A stretch of 64,000 nucleotides of DNA from Bradyrhizobium erythrophlei. GTDB taxonomy: Bacteria; Pseudomonadota; Alphaproteobacteria; Rhizobiales; Xanthobacteraceae. Below the pieces are notes generated by a model. The model did not search any database. It was not told where the DNA came from and worked only from the letters and a program-made list of their open reading frames with translations. Position numbers and translations under genes: made by a program. Shown piece by piece: positions 26,362 through 34,929 of the stretch; the first letter of the stretch is position 1; the number at the start of each line of letters is the position of its first letter. The stretch is from the NCBI RefSeq assembly GCF_900129425.1, contig NZ_LT670817.1:2480001-2544000 (forward strand), given 5' to 3'.

Positions 26362-26814
26362 ATGATCAAGTTGAAGATTAATGGCCAGGAACAAAGCTGG
26401 GATGGCGACCCGGATCTTCCGCTGCTTTGGTTTCTCCGTGATGAGGTGGGCCTGACCGGCACCAAATATGGCTGCGGCCAGGCGCTGTGCGGTGCGTGTA
26501 CCGTCATGGTCGACAAGGAGGCTACGCGCTCCTGCATCACCTCGGTGTCCGACGTGGTCGGCCGCGAGGTCACCACCATCGAAGGCCTTCACCCGACCGG
26601 CGATCATCCGGTTCAGAAGGCTTGGCGACAACTCAACGTCCCGCAATGCGGCTATTGCCAGGTCGGCCAAATCATGCAGGCGGCCGCGTTGCTGATACAA
26701 AATCCAAAACCGTCCCACGATCAGATAGTTGAAGCGATGTCCGGCAACATCTGCCGCTGCGGCTGTTACCAGCGCATCGAAAACGCCGTGCATCTCGCAT
26801 CGACGGGGGTGTGA
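26362..26814 (+). CDS. 2Fe-2S subunit of a molybdenum hydroxylase (IorA-like)
   Basis: 150-residue iron-sulfur subunit that passes electrons from the molybdenum subunit. The N-terminal plant-ferredoxin-type cluster is held by Cys in YGCGQALCGACTVMVD and a following RSC. The C-terminal helical cluster domain has QCGYCQVGQIM and ICRCGCYQRI. The length is typical of isoquinoline 1-oxidoreductase alpha subunits and related aldehyde or N-heterocycle oxidoreductases. Its stop overlaps a possible GTG start of the large subunit. There is no signal peptide; export would be by hitchhiking on the Tat signal of the large subunit. Confidence 0.92.
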   Translation: MIKLKINGQEQSWDGDPDLPLLWFLRDEVGLTGTKYGCGQALCGACTVMVDKEATRSCITSVSDVVGREVTTIEGLHPTGDHPVQKAWRQLNVPQCGYCQVGQIMQAAALLIQNPKPSHDQIVEAMSGNICRCGCYQRIENAVHLASTGV

Positions 26815-26816
26815 CC

Positions 26817-29141
26817 ATGACAATCAATACGAACCCCAAAAAACTCCGTGGCTTTGAACAGTTCATCAAGGTCAAGGTCGAGAACGTTTCGCGTCGCAGC
26901 ATCCTGAAGGGCCTCGGCATCGCCGGAGGCTTCGTGCTCGCCGCTCCCGTGATGTCACGCCCCGCCTTCGCCGCGTACGAGACCGGCGCGAGCAAGATGC
27001 CGCACGGCACCGTGGTCGACCCTCGTGTTTTCGTGTCGATCGCACCGGATGGCATAGTTACGATCGTCGCACACCGTGCGGAGATGGGAACAGGCGTCAG
27101 AACCAGCCTGCCGTTGATCGTAGCCGAAGAGATGGAAGCCGACTGGTCGCGCGTCCGCGTCCAGCAGGCTCCAGGCGACGAAGTCAGATACGGCAACCAG
27201 GATACCGACGGATCACGTAGCACACGGCACTATCTGATCCCGATGCGCCAGATCGGCGCCTCGGCTCGCTCGATGCTTGAAGCCGCCGCGGCGAAGCGCT
27301 GGGGCGTACCGGCCAGCGAAGTGAAGGCTGCCAATCACGAAGTGGTCCACAATGCGAGTGGACGCCGCATCGGATTCGGCGATTTGGCCGCCGATGCAGC
27401 GAAAGAGCCGGTGCCGAGTATCGAAGGCCTGAAGCTGAAGGACCCGAAGGATTTTCGCTATCTCGGCAAAGGCGAGATCAGCATCGTCGACCTGCGCGAC
27501 ATCACCACCGGCACGGCGCATTACGGCTCCGACACGCGCCTGCCCGGCATGAAGTACGCCGTCATCGCGCGGCCTCCGGTCACCGGCGGCAAGCTCGCGT
27601 CGTTCGACGCAGCAGAGGCCATGAAGGTTTCCGGCGTCGAAAAGGTCATGGAAGTGAAGGGATGGCCGTGGCCCTCCAAGTTCCAGCCGCTCGGCGGGGT
27701 CGCCGTGATTGCTCGCAACACCGGTGCTGCGATCAAGGGCCGCGATGCGCTGAAGGTTGTCTGGGATGACGGACCTAACGGCAAATACGACTCGGTCGCC
27801 TATCGGGCCGAACTCGAGGAAGCCGCGCGCAAGCCGGGGCTGATCGTGCGCAAGGAGGGCGACGTCGATGCCGCCTTGAAGGGCGCCGACAAGGTGATCG
27901 TGGGTGAATATTACCTGCCGCACCTTGCCCATGTCTCCATGGAGACGCCTGTCGCTGTCGCCGACGTCAAAGGCGACAAGGCCGAAATCTGGGCGCCTGT
28001 GCAAAGTGCGGGTGGAACCCGCGAAGACGTCGCGAAGACGCTCGGCATTCCCGAGGAGAATGTGACCGTCAACGTCACGCTGCTCGGCGGCGGATTCGGG
28101 CGAAAGTCGAAGTGCGATTTCGCGCTGGAAGCGGCCCTGCTTTCGAAGGAACTCGGTGCGCCGGTCAAGGTGCAATGGACGCGGGACGACGATATTCGCC
28201 ACGATTTCCTGCACACGGTTTCCGTGGAACGCATCGAGGCCGGACTCGACAAGAACGGCAAGGTAATCGCGTGGCGTCATCGCAGCGTCGCACCGAGCAT
28301 CGCGTCGACATTTGCGGCGGGTACGGTGCAGCAGGCACCTTTCGAACTCGGCATGGGACTTGTCGACATGCCGTTCGAGATCGCCAATATCCAGTGCGAG
28401 AACCCGGAAGCGGCAGCACACACCCGCATCGGCTGGTTCCGCTCAGTGTCGAATATCCCGCATGCCTTCGCCGTGCAGTCCATGGTTGGCGAGCTCGCGC
28501 ACACCACCAACCGCGATCAGAAGGAAATGTTGTTGGAGCTCATCGGCTCTCCGCGAATCGTTGACCTGTCTTCCGTGAAGGATCTCTGGAACTACGGCGA
28601 GCCCTACTCCAGCTATCCGATCGACACAGCGCGGCTGCGGCGTGCCGTCGAGCTGGTCGCTGAGAAGGGCGAATGGGGAAGGTCGGTGTCCAAAGGCCAT
28701 GGGCTCGGGATTGCCGTCCACCGCAGTTTTGTCAGCTATATCGCGACCATCGTCGAGGTGGCCGTGGACGACAAGGGCAAGTTCACGGTGCCTCGGGTCG
28801 ACACCGCGATCGACTGCGGGACATATGTGAACCCCGAACGAATCCGGTCCCAGATCGAGGGCGCCGCGATCATGGGAATCAGCCTTGCCAAATATGGCGA
28901 GATCACCTTCAAGGACGGCAAGGTACAACAGGGCAACTATGACGACTTCCAGGTGATCCGAATTGACGAGGCTCCCCGTGTGACCAACGTCTACATCGTG
29001 CCTCCTGGCCCCGACACGCCGCCAAGCGGCGTCGGCGAGCCCGGCGTGCCGCCCTTCGCCCCGGCATTGGCAAACGCCATCTTTGCCGCGACCGGCAAGC
29101 GTATCCGGGTGCTGCCAATCGGCAAGCAACTGGAGACGTAG
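26817..29141 (+). CDS. Molybdopterin-binding large subunit of a molybdenum hydroxylase (IorB-like)
   Basis: 774-residue catalytic subunit of the xanthine dehydrogenase/aldehyde oxidase family, two-subunit type. A twin-arginine signal (SRRSILKGLGIAGGFVLAAP, Arg26-Arg27) predicts Tat export to the periplasm. Family motifs include the Moco-contact GGGFGRKSKCDFALEAALLS and the C-terminal GVGEPGVPPFAPALANAIFA, whose GVGEPG holds the catalytic-type Glu. Another GTG start six bases upstream is possible. It is coupled to the 2Fe-2S subunit. No cytochrome c subunit or XdhC-type maturation gene lies beside it, so the electron acceptor is unknown. The substrate is likely an aldehyde or N-heteroaromatic. 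Confidence 0.92.
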   Translation: MTINTNPKKLRGFEQFIKVKVENVSRRSILKGLGIAGGFVLAAPVMSRPAFAAYETGASKMPHGTVVDPRVFVSIAPDGIVTIVAHRAEMGTGVRTSLPLIVAEEMEADWSRVRVQQAPGDEVRYGNQDTDGSRSTRHYLIPMRQIGASARSMLEAAAAKRWGVPASEVKAANHEVVHNASGRRIGFGDLAADAAKEPVPSIEGLKLKDPKDFRYLGKGEISIVDLRDITTGTAHYGSDTRLPGMKYAVIARPPVTGGKLASFDAAEAMKVSGVEKVMEVKGWPWPSKFQPLGGVAVIARNTGAAIKGRDALKVVWDDGPNGKYDSVAYRAELEEAARKPGLIVRKEGDVDAALKGADKVIVGEYYLPHLAHVSMETPVAVADVKGDKAEIWAPVQSAGGTREDVAKTLGIPEENVTVNVTLLGGGFGRKSKCDFALEAALLSKELGAPVKVQWTRDDDIRHDFLHTVSVERIEAGLDKNGKVIAWRHRSVAPSIASTFAAGTVQQAPFELGMGLVDMPFEIANIQCENPEAAAHTRIGWFRSVSNIPHAFAVQSMVGELAHTTNRDQKEMLLELIGSPRIVDLSSVKDLWNYGEPYSSYPIDTARLRRAVELVAEKGEWGRSVSKGHGLGIAVHRSFVSYIATIVEVAVDDKGKFTVPRVDTAIDCGTYVNPERIRSQIEGAAIMGISLAKYGEITFKDGKVQQGNYDDFQVIRIDEAPRVTNVYIVPPGPDTPPSGVGEPGVPPFAPALANAIFAATGKRIRVLPIGKQLET

Positions 29142-29446
29142 AGGCATTGCTCGCAGAGACCGTTTCATCGACCTGTCGGTGAAACGGTCGCTGAGATGCG
29201 GCCAGATCGGGGAACATGCTGGTCCGCAATAACCAGCATTTGCTCCAAGCCATTGCTCCTCGAATGACGAGCGCGGGCAGCGGGGGCAAAGTTTTCACCG
29301 GTTGTGGAGAACCTTCGTTCCGCCGTCCAACGCGAAGCCCTAATTCAGCGCCAGTTCCGGGCTAACTTCGTCACGAACGCGCCGAACGAAAAGCCAAATC
29401 ATGCATTTAAAGTGTCCCAGTTCGACGCACGAAGGGGGGACACCAA

Positions 29447-29683
29447 ATGCGCCGCGAAAGCAGGCCGACCAACGAAGACGCCGAGACGACAGCCTACACG
29501 TTCCATTTTCAACTGGCGAACAAGGGGGGAAGACAAGCTTGCAGCGTCAAGGTGCAGGCACCCAACCGTCACGACGCCACGAAATTCTTCTGGCAAAATT
29601 GGCCGATGATCGAGTCCATGGCTCGAGACGATTTAGTCAGCAGATCTGGCGACGACGGGACAATCAAACTGGCGGCGCCTTGA
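29447..29683 (+). CDS. Small hypothetical protein
   Basis: 78-residue reading with a plausible folded core: TTAYTFHFQLANKGGRQACS followed by VKVQAPNRHDATKFFWQNWP and MIESMARDDL. The alternating strand-helix pattern looks like a real small alpha/beta protein, and GGGGGGACACCAA precedes the ATG. No export signal. It stands alone within about 1 kb otherwise lacking genes. Family not recognised. Confidence 0.5.
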   Translation: MRRESRPTNEDAETTAYTFHFQLANKGGRQACSVKVQAPNRHDATKFFWQNWPMIESMARDDLVSRSGDDGTIKLAAP

Positions 29684-30130
29684 CAATAGGGTCCCGCTTA
29701 GGGGCTTGGCTTTCCGCGACGAATTTCCGCTGCTGAAGAAACAGCCGACATGAACATTTCATAACATCTGATGTGCAACAATTGGACCATCAGATTCCCG
29801 GTCGATCGGGTCGAGGCTCCCTCTTGAACAGAGCCGACCCGGCGCCCGTCGGCAGCCGAGATGTTCGATTGAGAAGGCTCGCGACTTCCGAAATCGGCAC
29901 GTTTGAGACATGCCGGCGGACCCGAATAACGTCTGCTTGTCGGGTAGACCGGAAGTGGTCGATCCGGAAGTCAGAACGACGCGATTGACCCATCTGCGAC
30001 ATAGGCTGGGTTGAAATCCCGCCGTGCAGCGCTCTCCCGCGCCCCGTGATGTGCTATCGTATGGGTGGGAGCATAGGCGCGGGAACCAATTCCCTCATCC
30101 CCTTGGTAAGAAGCCCAAGGAGAAAGCTCC
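29684..30130. other. Gene-free stretch with dispersed repeat
   Basis: About 450 bp before the orphan binding protein. It contains repeat R5a (29895-29992) and ends in the ribosome binding site AAGGAGAAAGC of the next gene. Nothing else recognised. Confidence 0.4.
29895..29992 (+). repeat. Dispersed repeat R5 (copy a)
   Basis: About 98 bp starting GGCACGTTTGAGACATGCCG and containing AGACCGGAAGTGGTCG and GACGCGATTGACCCA. A second copy in the same orientation lies at 31142-31239, so the pair brackets the orphan binding-protein gene. Spurious reading frames across such repeats are common in Bradyrhizobium annotations. Confidence 0.7.
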
Positions 30131-31108
30131 ATGTTCGACCTGAGAAGGCGGGAGTTCATCGGGCTGCTCGCCAGCGCGGCGGCGGTGCGGCCGCTCGCGG
30201 CCCACGCGCAGCAGCCGCAGATGCCGACCGTCGGCGCATTGGTCATTGGCAATATCAACCCGGAACAGTTTTGGCGGGAGTTTCGGCAGGGGCTGAGCGA
30301 TCTGGGGTATGTCGAGGGGCAAAACATTCGATTTGAGTTTCGATCGGCTGAAGGACACCTCGACCGGCTTCCCGAATTGGCCGCCGAGCTGGTCCGTCTC
30401 AAAGTCGATATAATCGTCACGTGGTTCACACCCGCCGCTCTGGCGGCAAAGCAAGCGACGCTCGAAATCCCGATCGTCATGGCCGAGACCGGAGATCCCG
30501 TTGGTACCGGGCTGGTCGCGAGCCTTCCTCGACCGGGCGGAAATGTCACCGGGATAGCTTCCGCGACCGCCGAACTAGCCGGCAAAAGTGTGCAACTGAT
30601 CCGCGATATGCTGCCACGGGCGCGCCGCGTGACCGCTCTGGCCAATGCAACCGATCCCTTCTCCAAACCTTTCCTCGAACAGATAAGGCTCGGCGGCGAA
30701 GCCACCGGAACTACAATCAACCCTGTCAGGATCAGCAGCAGCGAGGAGCTCGAGACCGCCTTCGCATCGATGGAGAAAGACCGGCCCGATGCCGTCATCG
30801 TTCAACCCAGCCTGCCGAGCAGACACGCTGCCGAGTTGGCGCTGAAGCATCGTGTACCCGCGGTTTCGGTGCCGCGGTGGTTCGCCGAGGATGAAGGCGG
30901 GTTGATGTCCTACTCCGCGAGATATGTCGACCTTTTTCGCAAGGCTGCCGTGTACGTCGACAAAATTCTGAAAGGCGCCCAACCGGCCGACCTGCCGGTC
31001 GAACGGCCAACCCATTTCGAATTGACCATCAATATGAAGACCGCCAAGGCGCTCGGAATTGACGTGCCGCCGACGCTGCTCGCCCGCGCCGACGTGGTGA
31101 TCGAATAG
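30131..31108 (+). CDS. Orphan ABC transporter substrate-binding protein (PF04392 type)
   Basis: 325-residue binding protein with a signal segment carrying RRREFIGLLASAAAVRPLAA and cleavage near AHAQQ; the arginines give it a Tat-like look. Typical family motifs are QGLSDLGYVEGQNIRFEFR, IPIVMAETGDPVGTGLVASL and RPGGNVTGI. The C-terminus ALGIDVPPTLLARADVVIE is the usual end of these proteins. No permease or ATPase gene adjoins it; such orphan copies are numerous in Bradyrhizobium. Ligand unknown. The gene sits between two direct copies of repeat R5. Confidence 0.9.
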   Translation: MFDLRRREFIGLLASAAAVRPLAAHAQQPQMPTVGALVIGNINPEQFWREFRQGLSDLGYVEGQNIRFEFRSAEGHLDRLPELAAELVRLKVDIIVTWFTPAALAAKQATLEIPIVMAETGDPVGTGLVASLPRPGGNVTGIASATAELAGKSVQLIRDMLPRARRVTALANATDPFSKPFLEQIRLGGEATGTTINPVRISSSEELETAFASMEKDRPDAVIVQPSLPSRHAAELALKHRVPAVSVPRWFAEDEGGLMSYSARYVDLFRKAAVYVDKILKGAQPADLPVERPTHFELTINMKTAKALGIDVPPTLLARADVVIE

Positions 31109-31141
31109 AGATGCTGTTTTCGGCGCCGCATAGTCCGGATG

Positions 31142-31239
31142 TGGCACGTTTGAGACATGCCGACTGATGCTGCCGATGTCTGTTCTGAGGCCAAGACCGC
31201 AAGTGGTCGGCGCATCGGCAAACTGACGCGATCGACCCG
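31142..31239 (+). repeat. Dispersed repeat R5 (copy b)
   Basis: Same orientation and layout as 29895-29992: GGCACGTTTGAGACATGCCG, then AGACCGCAAGTGGTCG and GACGCGATCGACCC. It begins 33 bp after the binding-protein stop. Confidence 0.7.
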
Positions 31240-31534
31240 AACCGGTCATTGCGTTGGCACTAAAACTCGAAGGGTCTCGGGACCCTCACTCCTTTCGTAG
31301 GCACTTGAAGTGGTGTAATCTGAAAAGAGCTGCTCTTGGAAACGGGCCGGGCCGAAGTTCCCGTTTGAACGAACGGGCAGCGATCATGCCGTCGGCAGGC
31401 ACCGCACTTTCAAATCAACCGACGTTCTTTTTGTTGCCGGTTCCGTGCTCGTTCGCGCGCCAGTCCGCGAATTCGAGTCCGTCGCAGATATCGATGTGGC
31501 TCTCTGGTTCTCTCTTAGCTCAGAGGAGGAAGAC

Positions 31535-32128
31535 ATGGGTACATTGAAAACAGGCGTCGCCGCCACAGTATCGCTATTCGCAATCTGGGCTCCGGCCAAC
31601 GCTGAGCATCAGCAGGTGTCGGACGCCGAGTACACCGTCCAAGCCTTGTCGGCCGCGCCTGAAGCTGTCGCAAAGGGAGCAGCAATCGTTCGGGTGGAAC
31701 ACGATGGAACCCTGCGTACCCTTCGCGAAGGAAATAACGGATTCACATGTATGATCATGGCCACAGATAAGATGTGCAACGATCAAAACAGCATGGAGTT
31801 CATCGATGCCGTGATGCACCACACGCCGCCGCCAAACAAGGTGGGCATCTCGTTCATGCTGGCGGGTGATGACGGTGCCAGCAATACCGACCCCTATGCT
31901 ACCGGTAAGACTGCCGACAATCACTGGGTTGTCACTGGGCCTCACATCATGGTCTTCGGTCCTCCCAGCAGGGAGTTGGGGTATTCAGAGGCCGCGGATC
32001 CCGATCCAACCAGGCCATACATGATGTGGGCGAATACGCCGTACGAGCACGCGATGGTCCCGATCGGTCCGCCCGGGGCAACGATAGCGGGATCCAAAAC
32101 GGGAATGACCACGGGGACTGGCAAGTAG
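31535..32128 (+). CDS. Exported hypothetical protein
   Basis: 197-residue protein with a signal peptide (LKTGVAATVSLFAIWAPANA, cleavage after ANA). The mature part begins with EHQQVSDAEYTVQALSAAPE and continues with AAIVRVEHDGTLRTLREGNN, two Cys (FTCMIM and KMCND), and PPNKVGISFMLAGDDGASNT. The C-terminus is Gly/Thr-rich. AGAGGAGGAAGAC before the ATG at 31535 is an excellent ribosome binding site and decides the start over an upstream in-frame one. I recognise no domain; the fold could be a heme or metal sensor, but nothing shows this. Confidence 0.75.
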   Translation: MGTLKTGVAATVSLFAIWAPANAEHQQVSDAEYTVQALSAAPEAVAKGAAIVRVEHDGTLRTLREGNNGFTCMIMATDKMCNDQNSMEFIDAVMHHTPPPNKVGISFMLAGDDGASNTDPYATGKTADNHWVVTGPHIMVFGPPSRELGYSEAADPDPTRPYMMWANTPYEHAMVPIGPPGATIAGSKTGMTTGTGK

Positions 32129-32318
32129 CAGCACGCGAAGCAGTTCGCGGTGACTGCTTGGGCCTTGACCGTCGCGCCGAGCGGAGGCCTGCGCGCCCGG
32201 ACCGCCAGACGCATTGCGGTCATTCACTGGACGCCGTGTTTCGCTTGACGGCTGATCGGTCGAACCCACTCGTTGCGGGGTCGACGCGAATCGTGGACCG
32301 ATTGGAGCCCGCACGATC

Positions 32319-33050
32319 ATGAAGATCTTGCTGCCGTTCATGCTTTCCATGATTGCCGTCGCGAAGGAAGCGACCGCGCAGGACGCAGAATGCGGCCGCG
32401 AACGCGCCGCCATGGTCGAAACCATCCGGGCCTACGTCCGGTCCGACGCCAGTGTTTTGGGACAGCAGGGCCTGTCGGAGAGGGTCCTTGAGGCCATGGG
32501 GCAAACGAAACGCCATCTTTTCATCCCCGAGCGATCTTGCTCCATCGCATACGCGGACAGGCCGATTCCGATCGGCCTCGGCCAGACCATATCGCAGCCG
32601 TTCATCGTGGCCGTGATGACGCAGTTGGCCGAGGTCGCGCCCGATGGTGTTGTGCTCGAAGTCGGTACGGGTTCGGGCTATCAGGCCGCCATCCTTGCGC
32701 ACCTAGCGCGAAAGGTCTGCACCATCGAGATTATCCCGGCATTGGCCGCGGCCGCCGCGAAAACACTCAGAGAGCTCGGGTATGACAACGTGAGCGTCAG
32801 GCTTGGCGACGGCTATGGTGGCTGGCCCGAATGCGGTCCTTTTGACGCCATCGTCGTAACCGCCGCGCCCGGGCAGCCACCGCCGCCGCTGATTGAACAG
32901 CTTAAAGTGGGTGGCCGGCTCGTCATGCCGGTGGGGCCCGCTTACAGCACTCAGCAGCTCACGGTCGTCGAAAAAATCGCCACTGACAAGACGACAACGC
33001 GCGCCGTCGCACTCGTGCGCTTTGTGCCCTTTACGCGTTCACACAATTAA
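32319..33050 (+). CDS. Protein-L-isoaspartate O-methyltransferase family, with apparent signal peptide
   Basis: 243-residue SAM-dependent methyltransferase of the PIMT family. The post-I/substrate region GLGQTISQPFIVAVMTQL and the SAM-binding motif I VLEVGTGSGYQAAILA are clear. The later GDGYGGWPECGPFDAIVVTA and IEQLKVGGRLVMPVG complete the fold. The family repairs isoaspartyl residues by methylation. The first 21 residues (MKILLPFMLSMIAVAKEATAQ) read like a Sec signal, which is unusual because PIMT is normally cytosolic and SAM is not periplasmic. Either this is a short hydrophobic N-terminus or an exported variant. Confidence 0.85.
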   Translation: MKILLPFMLSMIAVAKEATAQDAECGRERAAMVETIRAYVRSDASVLGQQGLSERVLEAMGQTKRHLFIPERSCSIAYADRPIPIGLGQTISQPFIVAVMTQLAEVAPDGVVLEVGTGSGYQAAILAHLARKVCTIEIIPALAAAAAKTLRELGYDNVSVRLGDGYGGWPECGPFDAIVVTAAPGQPPPPLIEQLKVGGRLVMPVGPAYSTQQLTVVEKIATDKTTTRAVALVRFVPFTRSHN

Positions 33051-33220
33051 AAGCCGGTGACGGTCCCGTTCTTGAGGAGCAGGAATTGGGGGTTCGCCAG
33101 GGCGGCGGGATAAAGCGGACATTGTCCGGGATCGCGCCGAGGTCCGAAAATGTCCGGAACCAGACATCAGACCCTCTTTTTTCGCCACGATGGAATGGAA
33201 CGGCAATGGAAGGTGTCTTA

Positions 33221-34156
33221 GTGTCTGTCCGGAGAGTTCTTGAATCATATGAATCATCTGTGATTCAAGAGTGGTGGCCTGATTCGAGGAGGGGTCACCG
33301 ATGTGGACGAGCAAGAATCGCGCCCGATACGACCGCAGCATGTTGCGCTATCCGAGCGATCTGACCGACGACGAATGGAGACTGGTCGAACCGCTGATCC
33401 CGCCGGGCAAGACTGGCGGTGGCAAGCGCACGGTGATCATGCGGGAGGTGGTGAACGGCCTCATGTACATTCTCTCGACCGGCTGTCAGTGGCGCGCGAT
33501 CCCGAAGGACCTGCCGCCGAAAAGCTCGGTCCACGACTACTTCGACCTGTGGACCTATGACGGCACATTGGAACGAATCCACGATGCGCTCTATCAGCAG
33601 TGTCGAGAACAAGCCCAGCGGAAAGCCAGTCCGACTGCCGCCATCATCGATAGCCAGAGCGTGAAAAGCGCGGAAAAAGGGGGGCGTTCATTGATCCGCA
33701 CGGCTACGATGCGGGCAAGAAGATCAAGGGCAAGAAGCGGCACATTCTTGTCGACACAGTAGGTCTCCTGCTCCACGCCGTCGTTCATCCGGCCGACATC
33801 CAGGATCGCGATGGCGGCGCTCTCGTCATGACGACATTGTTCGGGATGTTTCCGTTTTTGAAGAAGCTGTTCGTCGATAGCGGATATAAAGGACCGAAAT
33901 TTGCCAATGCGCTTGCGAAACTTCGACCGCATATCGAGATCGAAATCGTCAAACGTTCCGATCAGGTCAGCAGCTTCGTGGTGTTGCCCAAACGCTGGAT
34001 CGTCGAGCGCACCATTGCGTGGCTCAACCGCTGCCGCCGCCTGGCCAAGGATTGGGAGTGCCTCAACCGAAAGGCGTTGGCGTTCTTGCGACTCGCCTCA
34101 ATCCGCTTCATGCTCAGAAAACTCTGCAATCCGGCCTGAAGTCTCCGGACAGACAC
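33221..34156 (+). mobile_element. IS5-family insertion sequence, complete ends
   Basis: 936-bp element. Left end GTGTCTGTCCGGAGAGTTC and right end (as reverse complement) GTGTCTGTCCGGAGACTTC form terminal inverted repeats with 15 perfect terminal bases. It is flanked by TTA on both sides (33218-33220 and 34157-34159), consistent with the short target duplication of the IS427/IS5 group. It carries one transposase split over two frames. It landed between the methyltransferase and a small exported protein without breaking either. Confidence 0.9.
33301..34139 (+). CDS. IS5-family transposase (two frames, -1 shift)
   Basis: DDE transposase encoded in two overlapping frames. The first (33301-33762, 153 aa) has MWTSKNRARYDRSMLRYPSD, the DUF4096-type N-terminal domain and the first catalytic Asp in IIDSQSVKSAEKGG. 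The second frame is entered at the A5G6 run (33674-33684) and reads AFIDPHGYDAGKKIKGKKRH. It carries the second Asp in VDSGYKG and the Glu in IVERTIAWLNR, and ends at 34139. A -1 slip on the A/G run would yield one full protein, as in other IS5-group elements. A simple inactivating indel cannot be excluded. Without the shift, only truncated proteins form. Confidence 0.88.
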
Positions 34157-34220
34157 TTAGAGTACCGTGGCGCAGGATCAATGTTGCGCTGCGATAACAG
34201 CGAAAGAAGGGAGGATAACA

Positions 34221-34460
34221 ATGTTGAATGCTAAATTCCTATTCGGCCTCGCTTTGTTTATTCCACTTTTTGGCCTCGCGATGCCAGCGGACGCACAGAA
34301 GAGAGACGTTAATGCGATACGTGCTGAATGTTTCAGGCAGGCGAACGCCGCTGCCGCGAGTGCCGGGGTTGGCGCGGCTGCCGGGAACACTGCTGATCGA
34401 AACGCTATGGGTTATTCTGCCTACCGCGCTTGCGCGCAGAAGAACGGCATTCGACCCTAA
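34221..34460 (+). CDS. Small exported Cys-containing protein
   Basis: 79-residue protein with a signal peptide (LNAKFLFGLALFIPLFGLAM, cleavage near ADAQ-KR). The mature part is Ala-rich (ECFRQANAAAASAGVGAAAG) with two Cys (AECF and RACAQ) spaced to allow a disulfide, ending CAQKNGIRP. AGGGAGGATAACA before the ATG at 34221 is a very good ribosome binding site. A strong terminator follows 50 bp downstream. Similar 70-90 aa Ala/Cys proteins are common in Bradyrhizobium; no function known. Confidence 0.72.
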   Translation: MLNAKFLFGLALFIPLFGLAMPADAQKRDVNAIRAECFRQANAAAASAGVGAAAGNTADRNAMGYSAYRACAQKNGIRP

Positions 34461-34510
34461 GGAAGCGACGCTCTCTTAATGAAGATCAGCTACCGGAACA
34501 TACACCACGG

Positions 34511-34538
34511 AGACCGCCTTCGGGCGGTCTTTTGTTTT
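34511..34538 (+). terminator. Rho-independent terminator
   Basis: A perfect 8-bp stem AGACCGCC / GGCGGTCT with a TTCG tetraloop, followed by TTTGTTTT. It ends the transcript of the small exported protein. Confidence 0.9.
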
Positions 34539-34557
34539 CGGGACTGATCGCCCCATT

Positions 34558-34625
34558 GGACGCGGGGCAGGGTGCGGTGGACGCGACGGCGCGCTTGACG
34601 GGCGATGCCAACGCGGACGGCGAAG
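34558..34625. repeat. Dispersed repeat R6, 68-bp fragment
   Basis: 68 bp that match 45079-45146 at 66 positions, in the same orientation. It is a fragment of the longer repeat at 44920-45440 and lies between the terminator and the convergent oxidase operon. The rest of this 320-bp gap (34461-34782) holds nothing else I recognise. Confidence 0.85.
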
Positions 34626-34782
34626 TCTGGCCGTGCGGCACGTGTCCGCTAAATTTGGCGAGGGCGCCAACGAGACCAGGGTGCTCGGACGTTCTACGTG
34701 CTCGCCTATGGCATAAATAGTGACCCAAAGGCCGATGCAACGCCGAGACAGGACGGCAATACACGAGAAGTTATTTTGAACT

Positions 34783-34929
34783 TCACACCGTCAGCCCGGC
34801 GAGATTCATCACCAGTCTGAAAAGGCCCGCGACAACGGCCAGTGCCAGGACACTCGCCGCCCAAATCAGAACAAGCCAGCCGACCCTCCGAAGCCATGTC
34901 TGAGCGTCGGCGGATGGGTGCGCCGTCAT
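34783..34929 (-). CDS. Small DUF2474 membrane protein of the quinol oxidase
   Basis: 48-residue single-span membrane protein (TWLRRVGWLVLIWAASVLAL then AVVAGLFRLVMNLAGLTV). Its size, position and WLRRVGWLVLIW motif match DUF2474, the tiny protein usually encoded after cioB and probably analogous to CydX as a small oxidase subunit. Its ATG shares one base with the cioB stop (TGATG), so translation is coupled. Confidence 0.82.
   Translation of the reverse strand: MTAHPSADAQTWLRRVGWLVLIWAASVLALAVVAGLFRLVMNLAGLTV

Noticed and set aside
31142..31162. Sigma-54 promoter (TGGCACG...GC)
   Set aside because: The TGGCACG half is present, but the downstream TTGC element is not at the required spacing; it is part of repeat R5.
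30910..31249. Minus-strand frames across repeat R5b
   Set aside because: Frames spanning this dispersed repeat are a known source of spurious calls; they overlap the binding-protein gene.
33301..33762. Treating the first transposase frame as a complete stand-alone gene
   Set aside because: The second Asp and the Glu of the catalytic triad lie in the other frame, so this part alone cannot be a full transposase.
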